Below, piece after piece: positions 5,703 to 10,443 of a stretch of DNA of 10,443 nucleotides. Each line of letters starts with the position of its first letter. Position 1 is the first letter of the stretch. The stretch is from Candidatus Saccharimonadota bacterium (lineage in GTDB: Bacteria; Patescibacteriota; Saccharimonadia; UBA4664). The notes under the pieces were generated by a model, which did not search any database, was not told the origin of the DNA, and worked only from the letters and a program-made list of their open reading frames with translations. The stretch lies in NCBI GenBank assembly GCA_029237755.1, contig JAQZBT010000024.1, forward strand, positions 1-10,443. Reading direction: 5' to 3'. The translations under genes and the position numbers were made by a program.

Positions 5703-7265
5703 TTGGCTGGTCTGAGGGAGAAGCTAACTTACGAGCCGGCTGAGCTGGCGTTCGGCACATCCGGACTGCGCGGTTTGGTGACAGATATGACCGACCTGGA
5801 ATGCTACATCAACACCCTGGGCTTTCTGCGCTTCGTCGAGACGCTGCCGGGTGAGCGTGCCGAGGACCCGGTCTATCTGGCTGGCGACCTGCGTGACAGC
5901 ACGCCGCGCATCCTGGCGGCCGTGGCAGCGGCGATTCACGAGGCCGGCCGGCGCGTCGAGTATCTGGGTCTGATTCCGACACCGGCCATCGCCAACTACG
6001 CCCTGCGCCATGGCGGGCCGGCCATCATGGTCACGGGCAGTCACATCCCCGCCGACCGCAACGGTATCAAGTTCTACAAGCCGGGAGCCGAGGTGATGAA
6101 GGAGGACGAGGTCGCCATCAAGTCCGCCGTGGCCAAGGTGAGGGCCGATCTGTACGGACAGGCTGGACTGAAGTTGTTTACGCCTGAAGGGGCACTCCTG
6201 GAGACAACGGAGCTGCCGGCCGAGAAAAAGGCTGCCAGATCTGACTATCTGGAGCGGTACGCCCAGGTTTTCGGGCCCAAGGCACTATCTGACCGCCAGA
6301 TTGTGCTGTACCAACATTCGGCAGTGGGACGCGATCTGATAGTTGAGATCTTTGAGGCACTGGGGGCTGAAGTCGTGCCGGTTGGCCGTTCTGATGTGTT
6401 TGTGCCTATCGATTCCGAGAACGTGAAGCCGGATGATGCCGAGTACTTCCATCAGTTGTCATCTGAGCACCCGAAGGCCTTTGCCATCGTTTCGACCGAC
6501 GGCGACAGCGACCGCCCGTTCGTGATCGATGAGCTCGGTGAGTTTCACCGGGGCGATGTGCTGGGCATGGTCGTGGCCGAGTGGCTCGGAGCCGACGCCG
6601 CCGCCTATCCGGTGAGCACCAATGACGCTGTCGACCAGCATCTGACAGATAAGGGCGTGCCCTGGGAGCACACCCGGATTGGCTCACCTTACGTGATCAC
6701 AGCCATGAACAAGGCTATCGAGTCGGGCAAACAGCGGGTCGTAGGCTGGGAGGTCAATGGCGGGTTCCTGACGGGCGGCGACATCGAGATCAAGGGCCAG
6801 GTACTGCCGGCACTGCCCACGCGCGATGCATTTCTGCCTATTCTGATCGCGCTGCTCGCGGCGTCAGATAAGCTACTCAAAGTTTCGGAATTATTCGCGG
6901 CGCTACCGCGCCGGTATACACAGGCCGGCCTGATCGATGATTTCCCGGTCGAGGTGTCCAAGCAGCTGGTGAAGCGCTTTGCCAAGGATGACGATCTGGT
7001 GAAAGGTGAGCTCGAAGGTTACTTCAACTCTGACCATGGTTTTGGGAAGGTGAGCTCGGTCAACACGCTCGATGGTGTCCGGATCTACTTCAACAACGGA
7101 GATATAGCTCATCTACGCCCCTCGGGCAACGCGCCGCAGCTTCGTATCTACAGTGTGGCTAATTCTCAGGAACGGGCGGATGCGATCGTGGCGCAAGCGA
7201 TAGCCGAGCCGGATGGTATCTTCCGCCGTATCGAGCAGGCGGTGACGGCCGAAGCCGAGGCTTAA
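5703..7265 (+). CDS. Second phosphohexomutase (phosphomannomutase family, TGSHIP type)
   Basis: A 520-residue member of the same superfamily but a different branch from its neighbour. It opens with FGTSGLRG (17-24). The phosphoserine loop is VTGSHIPADRNGIKFY (110-125, Ser113), the metal loop STDGDSDRP (264-272), the sugar loop GWEVNGGFLTGGD (348-360) and the phosphate loop LRPSGNAPQLR (471-481). The TGSHIP/GGF combination marks a phosphomannomutase subfamily distinct from the TASHNP/EASG kind, so this is probably not a recent duplicate. The start is TTG 5703, 3 bases past the previous stop, with AGGGGG at 5690-5695 giving 7-base spacing and strong coupling. The TAA stop shares a TTAA palindrome with the stop of the convergent glycosyltransferase. 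A second sugar specificity beside gene one is the natural inference: one enzyme for glucose and the other for mannose or an amino sugar. Confidence 0.9.
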   Translation: MAGLREKLTYEPAELAFGTSGLRGLVTDMTDLECYINTLGFLRFVETLPGERAEDPVYLAGDLRDSTPRILAAVAAAIHEAGRRVEYLGLIPTPAIANYALRHGGPAIMVTGSHIPADRNGIKFYKPGAEVMKEDEVAIKSAVAKVRADLYGQAGLKLFTPEGALLETTELPAEKKAARSDYLERYAQVFGPKALSDRQIVLYQHSAVGRDLIVEIFEALGAEVVPVGRSDVFVPIDSENVKPDDAEYFHQLSSEHPKAFAIVSTDGDSDRPFVIDELGEFHRGDVLGMVVAEWLGADAAAYPVSTNDAVDQHLTDKGVPWEHTRIGSPYVITAMNKAIESGKQRVVGWEVNGGFLTGGDIEIKGQVLPALPTRDAFLPILIALLAASDKLLKVSELFAALPRRYTQAGLIDDFPVEVSKQLVKRFAKDDDLVKGELEGYFNSDHGFGKVSSVNTLDGVRIYFNNGDIAHLRPSGNAPQLRIYSVANSQERADAIVAQAIAEPDGIFRRIEQAVTAEAEA

Positions 7266-8884
7266 CTAGCCTGAGCCGGCGCCGAAGAGCGCGCGGATCG
7301 CCTGAAGGAGAGATTCGACACGTAGTGCTGCAAGCGGTGCCAAGCAGCCGTGGCAATCACTGAGTACATCAGGAGCGAGTTGAGAACTGCCCAGGCAATC
7401 ATCATAGGAGCCTGGTGGCCTGTCACGAAGGAGATCGCGATGTCGGCCGCCGTTATGGTTCCGATAACTGCGTGCGGCAGGAAGTTCGAGAACGGAGTGA
7501 GATAGGGCCGGCTTAGCCCCTTAGGCGTGACCTTGAACGTCATGCGCTTACCCCGGAGCACTCCGACAAATGCCAGGAAGTAGATTGGCCAGGCAGCGAG
7601 GGTGACGAACTTGCCCGGCAGCAGGAGGCCTCGCTCTAACTTAGGGTCGATGTTTAGCCGCTGCAGCCAGACAGAGAAGAACAGCTGCCACAGGATCAGC
7701 GGCAAATACAGGATCAGCAGCGATTCAAAGGCCATGGCGATTGAGCTGATTCCAAACACGAAATAGAGGGTCAGTAGCACGTTGGCGATGGCCAGTGCCA
7801 GGCCGTTGAAATAGTGCTGTTGCAGCAGGAAATAGTGGATGGCCTGTGACCGGTTCATTTTCCGCAGGAGCTTGCGGCTTTCCTTAAACAAGATGTCGAT
7901 GCAGCCAAAGGCCCAGCGCATCTGCTGGTTGAAGAACGCGTCCCAAGTAGAAGGACCCTCGCCCCTGGCCAGAATCTCGGGTACATAAACACTTTTCCAC
8001 TTGTGAGAGTGAAGCACCATACTGGTAAGCAGATCTTCGGTCAGGTGCGCGCGATAGTACCCGATGCTGCCCATCGCCGATACGCGGACGACGTGGTTGG
8101 CGCCGATGAGCAGGGTCGACTTGTGGCCGGAAAAGCCGCGCAAGATAGGGCCGTAGAAACTGTAGGTCTGTTGGGCGGCGCCTTTGGAGACGATAGAGTC
8201 GCTGAGGTTGCCGTAGACCTGAGGCGTGCCGACGAACGCAATGGACGGGTCCCTGAAGTGGCCCAACGTGCAGGTGAGGAAGTTGCGGTGAGGGATAAAG
8301 TCCGTGTCGATCTGGGCCACGAAGTCGTAATGCTGGCCAAAGGTGTGATACCAGGAGTTGTGGTTGCCGCCCTTGGTCTTGGCGGCGAAGCGGCCTTCGT
8401 CGGTGTTGTACATGGATCGACCGGCCCGGCTGAAGTGCTTGACGCCCAGTCGTTCACATACGGCGCGGGCACCGGGGTCGTTGCCCTCATCAAGGAGCCA
8501 GGTGTCGTGGGGGTAGTCGGCCTTCAGCATGCCGGTCAGAGTCTTCTCCAGCATAGCCAGAGGCTCCTTGCCGGGAACGAAGGTGGTGATGAAGGCGACG
8601 CGCAGCCCGGGTTGTGGTTCAGGAGTCTCTTCCTTTTTCACTTTGGCCGAAATGCTCCAGGTCAGCAGATCCATGGCAATCTGGTGCCAGACGATGTAGG
8701 TCAGCAACAGGTAGAGCAGGTAGTCGCCCAGATGAAACCAGCCCGCAAAGTTTTGCGGAACGCGCTCGGGATGGAACCACCACGAGCCAAAAATGATGAC
8801 CAAAAGCATGGCAACGGAGAGGATGCACCAGAAGGCGAGTCGTTGGCTTTTTGTGAGCGCGGGCTTGGAAGCTGATGTAAACAT
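7262..8884 (-). CDS. Processive GT2 glycosyltransferase, cellulose-synthase-like membrane protein
   Basis: This 540-residue enzyme probably polymerises a nucleotide-activated sugar and threads the chain across the cytoplasmic membrane. Two N-terminal helices (about 17-36 and 53-74) precede a cytosolic GT-A domain, followed by about five more helices (near 352-374, 382-405, 425-444, 469-487 and 493-514). The processive-synthase signature is complete: LLDEGND (130-136, Asp132), DTD (193-195), TED (282-284) and QQMRW (320-324). FKVTPKG (450-456) matches the FxVT gating element of BcsA-type enzymes. There is no PilZ domain, so c-di-GMP control as in BcsA is not expected. Ser/Ala/Arg-rich residues form the C-terminus. 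A strong promoter lies directly upstream and leaves a leader of only about 7-8 bases with no Shine-Dalgarno. It converges on the two mutases, which could supply its substrate. The polymer (beta-glucan, mannan or other) cannot be fixed from sequence. Confidence 0.9.
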   Translation of the reverse strand: MFTSASKPALTKSQRLAFWCILSVAMLLVIIFGSWWFHPERVPQNFAGWFHLGDYLLYLLLTYIVWHQIAMDLLTWSISAKVKKEETPEPQPGLRVAFITTFVPGKEPLAMLEKTLTGMLKADYPHDTWLLDEGNDPGARAVCERLGVKHFSRAGRSMYNTDEGRFAAKTKGGNHNSWYHTFGQHYDFVAQIDTDFIPHRNFLTCTLGHFRDPSIAFVGTPQVYGNLSDSIVSKGAAQQTYSFYGPILRGFSGHKSTLLIGANHVVRVSAMGSIGYYRAHLTEDLLTSMVLHSHKWKSVYVPEILARGEGPSTWDAFFNQQMRWAFGCIDILFKESRKLLRKMNRSQAIHYFLLQQHYFNGLALAIANVLLTLYFVFGISSIAMAFESLLILYLPLILWQLFFSVWLQRLNIDPKLERGLLLPGKFVTLAAWPIYFLAFVGVLRGKRMTFKVTPKGLSRPYLTPFSNFLPHAVIGTITAADIAISFVTGHQAPMMIAWAVLNSLLMYSVIATAAWHRLQHYVSNLSFRRSARSSAPAQAS

Positions 8885-8898
8885 AATTTTGACTAGTA

Positions 8899-8927
8899 AC
8901 CATACGTTAAATCCCTATTCTTGTCAA
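8899..8927 (-). promoter_or_regulatory. Promoter of the GT2 glycosyltransferase
   Basis: On the minus strand, TTGACA (plus 8922-8927) is separated by exactly 17 bases from TATGGT (plus 8899-8904). The -35 is perfect and the -10 keeps the key first, second and last bases. The predicted start, about 7 bases further, leaves a leader of roughly 7-8 bases before the ATG at 8884-8882, too short for a normal ribosome site. This looks like housekeeping sigma recognition with near-leaderless translation. Confidence 0.7.
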
Positions 8928-8984
8928 CTTTCCCACTCGATAGAGCCGTCGATTTAACATAAGCAGTTAGGCTTAGTAAAGCCA

Positions 8985-9013
8985 TTGACGCTATGTCGGA
9001 TAAGGCTTATCGT
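8985..9013 (+). promoter_or_regulatory. Plus-strand promoter candidate for a small transcript
   Basis: TTGACG (8985-8990) and TATCGT (9008-9013) are separated by exactly 17 bases. This is a 5/6 and a 4/6 consensus match. It points toward groES but an intrinsic terminator comes first, so its product would be a short RNA starting near 9020. Confidence 0.4.
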
Positions 9014-9019
9014 TTTCAG

Positions 9020-9097
9020 CAATTCCAGCGAGGGTGAGTGGAGGAATATCAAAACTAAATACAAACCAGCCCGGACATAACGCCCGGGTTTTGCTTT
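9020..9097 (+). ncRNA. Candidate small RNA of about 80 nt upstream of groES
   Basis: A promoter candidate at 8985-9013 and an intrinsic terminator at 9068-9097 bracket about 80 bases with no ATG. The only protein gene to the left is transcribed the other way, so a plus-oriented terminator here needs its own transcript. The 5' half is purine-rich and contains GUGGAGGAA; the middle is A-rich and probably unpaired; the 3' end is the terminator stem. It could be a free small RNA or an attenuated alternative leader of groESL. I matched it to no known RNA family. Confidence 0.3.
9068..9097 (+). terminator. Intrinsic terminator upstream of groES
   Basis: AGCCCGG (9068-9074) pairs with CCGGGTT (9084-9090) across a 9-base loop, followed by TTTTGCTTT. 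The seven pairs include a G-U that exists only in the plus-strand RNA; in the minus-strand RNA that position is A-C. This fixes the orientation as plus and argues against it serving the minus-strand glycosyltransferase unit. Confidence 0.55.
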
Positions 9098-9151
9098 GGG
9101 TAAGGATACTGACCTCAAAAAGACATAACGCTACGCTTGGGCATGACCTAC

Positions 9152-9178
9152 TTGGCACTCGGTTGTTACGAGTGCTAA
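9152..9178 (+). promoter_or_regulatory. CIRCE operator (HrcA binding site) of groESL
   Basis: TTGGCACTC, 9 bases, GAGTGCTAA. The consensus is TTAGCACTC-N9-GAGTGCTAA, so only one base of 18 differs. CIRCE binds the HrcA repressor, which depends on GroEL for activity, giving feedback control of chaperonin synthesis under heat stress. hrcA itself is not in this window. Confidence 0.93.
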
Positions 9179-9181
9179 AGT
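9152..9181 (+). promoter_or_regulatory. groESL promoter embedded in CIRCE
   Basis: TTGGCA (9152-9157), the start of the left CIRCE arm, is a 5/6 -35 match. TAAAGT (9176-9181), straddling the end of the right arm, is a 4/6 -10 match at 18-base spacing. HrcA bound here would cover the polymerase site. The start would lie near 9188, giving a leader of about 39 bases that contains AAGGAG (9213-9218), 8 bases before the groES ATG. Confidence 0.5.
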
Positions 9182-9226
9182 AGTACCTGCTAAGTGATGT
9201 TGGATTTAAAATAAGGAGCTTTAAGC

Positions 9227-9490
9227 ATGGCGCTACAACCGCTAGCTGACCGTATTGTTGCCAAGCCGGTCGAGCCCGAGAATGTAAGCCCCGCTGGAAT
9301 CCTGTTGCCCGACCAGGCGAAGGAGAAGACCAACGTGGCCAAGGTGCTCGCCGTTGGTAAGGACGTTAAGGAAGTGAAGGCCGGAGATAAGGTCGTTCAC
9401 ACCGAGTACGGCCCGAACCGTTTCAAAGAGGGTGCAGACGAACTTTTAATCATCAAAGAGGAAGACGTCCTCGCCGTGGTCAAAGGGTAG
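9227..9490 (+). CDS. groS: Co-chaperonin GroES (Hsp10)
   Basis: GroES forms the seven-membered lid that closes the GroEL folding chamber in the cytoplasm. The 87 residues show the N-terminal PLADRIVAKPVE core, the mobile loop (about 18-34) with the hydrophobic GILLP contact for GroEL, and the C-terminal DELLIIKEEDVLAVVKG. It is a little shorter than the usual 94-97 residues. The shortening falls around the mid-protein turn, where the common KP-x-G stretch after KEK is replaced by TNVAK. AAGGAG sits 8 bases upstream of the ATG, and the CIRCE promoter drives it. groEL follows after 137 bases. The stop codon lies inside the 5' arm of a long hairpin. Confidence 0.96.
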   Translation: MALQPLADRIVAKPVEPENVSPAGILLPDQAKEKTNVAKVLAVGKDVKEVKAGDKVVHTEYGPNRFKEGADELLIIKEEDVLAVVKG

Positions 9491-9601
9491 AGGGAAGGCG
9501 CACTGCGTCCTTAGAGTCTGCAGTCCTCGCTTACCGTACGTCTCAGTACGGCTCGCTCCGGGCTTCGCTCTGCCTCGCATTGCATCCTTCCTCTACCTTT
9601 G
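9481..9601 (+). repeat. Long imperfect hairpin spanning the groES-groEL gap
   Basis: CAAAGGGTAGAGGGAAGG (9481-9498) pairs with CCTTCCTCTACCTTTG (9586-9601) over 16 bp with two single-G bulges. After a small internal loop the stem resumes with 9500-9507 and 9576-9583 (7 of 8 paired). A perfect hairpin, CCGTAC-GTCTCA-GTACGG (9534-9551), crowns it. The groES stop (9488-9490) is in the 5' arm, and the 3' arm ends 8 bases before the groEL ribosome site. It could be an RNA processing or stability element, or a dispersed palindromic repeat. No U-tract follows, so it is not a typical terminator. Confidence 0.6.
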
Positions 9602-9627
9602 AATGCAAGAAGGAGAATTACTGATAT

Positions 9628-10443
9628 ATGGCAAAGAAAATTTTTTACGATGACGACGCTCGCGCCCGCGTGCTGGCCGGTGCGCGTGAGCTCTACGAAG
9701 CAGTCAAGGTAACAATGGGCCCGAAGGGCCGCAACGTCGTGGTAAGTAAGAGCTACGGCGGTCCGACTGTCACCCATGACGGTGTGACCGTGGCCAAGGC
9801 TGTCGATATCGAGAACCGCAACGACGAGACTCTCGGCCGTAGCGTCGGTGCCGAGTTGGTGAAGCAGGCCGCTTCTAAGACCAACGACGTCGTGGGTGAC
9901 GGTACTACGACAGCAACCGTGCTGACCTATCACATCCTCAACGAGGCCAACAAGCTGATTGCCGCCGGCCACAACCCCATGGACCTGAAGAAGGGCCTCG
10001 ACCAGGCTTCCGGCATCGTGCTCGAGGCGGTTGGCGGCGTGACCGAGAAGATTGCCGGCGACAAGGCCAAAGTGGCGCAGGTCGCGACCGTGAGTGCCGG
10101 TGATGCCGAGATCGGCGAGCTGATTGCCGATGTGATCGAAGCAGTCGGTGAGGACGGGACCGTGACGGTCGAGAAGTCCGAGACCGTCGGCATGGTGAAA
10201 GAGATCGTAGAAGGCTTCAAGATCGACCGCGGCTACGTCAGCGCCTACATGGTGACCGACCCGGCTCGCATGGAGGCCACCTACGACAAGCCTCTGATCC
10301 TGGTTACTGACAAGAAGATCTCCAGCATTCAAGACATTCTGCCGCTGCTCGAGAAGATTGCCCAGGGCGGCAAGAAGGAGTTGGTGATCATCGCTGAGGA
10401 TGTCGAGGGTGAGGCTCTGGCTACGCTCGTGCTCAACCGCCTC
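9628..10443 (+). CDS. groL: Chaperonin GroEL (Hsp60), N-terminal half, cut by the window edge
   Basis: The frame is open from ATG 9628 to the edge: 272 of about 540 residues. GroEL is the double-ring ATP-driven folding chamber. Equatorial ATP-site elements are present: VTMGPKGRNV (28-37), the DGVTVAK segment with Asp51, and GDGTTTATVL (90-99) with the catalytic Asp91. The intermediate and apical domains follow, with EGFKIDRGYVSAYM (195-208) and EDVEGEALATLVLN (257-270), which line the substrate and GroES binding surface. AAGGAG (9610-9615) lies 12 bases before the ATG, a slightly long spacing. It is the second gene of the CIRCE-controlled operon. Whether the C-terminus carries the Gly-Met tail cannot be seen. 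MAKKIFYDDDAR and LTYHILNEANKLIAAGHNPM look to me like Patescibacteria-type GroEL. Confidence 0.97.
   Translation, partial: MAKKIFYDDDARARVLAGARELYEAVKVTMGPKGRNVVVSKSYGGPTVTHDGVTVAKAVDIENRNDETLGRSVGAELVKQAASKTNDVVGDGTTTATVLTYHILNEANKLIAAGHNPMDLKKGLDQASGIVLEAVGGVTEKIAGDKAKVAQVATVSAGDAEIGELIADVIEAVGEDGTVTVEKSETVGMVKEIVEGFKIDRGYVSAYMVTDPARMEATYDKPLILVTDKKISSIQDILPLLEKIAQGGKKELVIIAEDVEGEALATLVLNRL

Larger units (their letters stand above)
8885..9226. other. 342-base divergent intergenic region, dense in regulatory signals
   Basis: No protein-coding ORF is credible here. From left to right it holds the minus-strand glycosyltransferase promoter, a short hairpin (GGCTT/AAGCC, 8970-8983), a plus-strand promoter candidate, a possible small transcript ending in an intrinsic terminator, a 10-base direct repeat (GACATAACGC at 9074-9083 and 9122-9131), and the groESL promoter with its CIRCE operator and ribosome site. 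I looked for tRNA, SRP RNA and 6S RNA signatures and saw none. Confidence 0.75.

Noticed and set aside
8003..8875. 290-codon plus-strand open frame opposite the glycosyltransferase
   Set aside because: It is a Val/Gly/Arg-rich shadow of a gene with full GT2 motifs; no ribosome site or domain is seen.
9036..9184. GTG-started open frame through the small-transcript region into CIRCE
   Set aside because: It would pass through an intrinsic terminator and the CIRCE operator, and its translation has no protein-like features.
9534..9551. CCGTAC/GTACGG hairpin considered as a terminator of groES
   Set aside because: It is a perfect 6-bp stem but is followed by CTCGCTCC and not by T residues; it fits better as the tip of the longer hairpin.
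9511..10332. 273-codon minus-strand open frame opposite groEL
   Set aside because: It is antisense to the unmistakable groEL frame, runs through the intergenic hairpin, has a Leu/His/Gly-rich composition typical of complement reading of GC-rich codons, and has no recognisable motif.
1..10443. CRISPR array, tRNA or rRNA gene, insertion sequence or integrase
   Set aside because: Reading both strands by eye showed no regularly spaced repeats, tRNA arm sequences, rRNA segments or transposase/integrase proteins.
1..10443. Alternative genetic code (TGA read as Gly), as in some Patescibacteria
   Set aside because: TGA terminates the MurE-like and PheA-like frames at natural C-termini, and conserved domains contain no in-frame TGA.

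Overview
The window reads as compact bacterial DNA, GC-rich by eye, with short intergenic gaps, the standard code (TGA is used as a stop) and TTG starts beside ATG. The truncated MurE-type ligase and the GroEL N-terminus look to me like the Candidate Phyla Radiation (Patescibacteria), perhaps a Saccharibacteria-like lineage. That placement is an impression from protein features, not a tree.

Layout, left to right. (1) 1-123: the C-terminal tail of a plus-strand gene and a strand-biased hairpin. (2) 124-603 (-): a small two-helix membrane protein of unknown function, divergent from the next block. (3) 710-2763 (+): a MurE-family ligase lacking its N-terminal domain, coupled to a TyrA-type dehydrogenase, followed by a 28-codon ORF (2816-2902) with the best Shine-Dalgarno in the window. 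(4) 2899-4286 (-): a prephenate-dehydratase-like protein and an amidinotransferase/dimethylargininase-like protein in one operon, converging on the small ORF. (5) 4344-7265 (+): two different phosphohexomutases in tandem. (6) 7262-8884 (-): a processive GT2 (cellulose-synthase-like) membrane glycosyltransferase, with stop codons interlocked with the mutase operon. (7) 8885-9226: a busy 342-base divergent intergenic region holding the glycosyltransferase promoter, a candidate small transcript with its own promoter and terminator, and the CIRCE-controlled groESL promoter. (8) 9227-10443 (+): groES and the first half of groEL, separated by an intergenic region that can fold into one long hairpin.

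How the genes fit together. The mutases (sugar-1-phosphate supply) and the GT2 enzyme make a believable envelope-polysaccharide set, and the MurE-like ligase points to peptidoglycan. groESL is the heat-shock chaperonin under probable HrcA control. The least ordinary part is 2026-4286. Three enzyme homologues (TyrA-like, amidinotransferase-like, PheA-like) sit together and each departs from its family at a position that is normally conserved near the active site. No other aromatic-pathway gene is visible, so orthodox tyrosine and phenylalanine synthesis should not be assumed. No tRNA, rRNA, CRISPR array, insertion sequence or integrase was seen.
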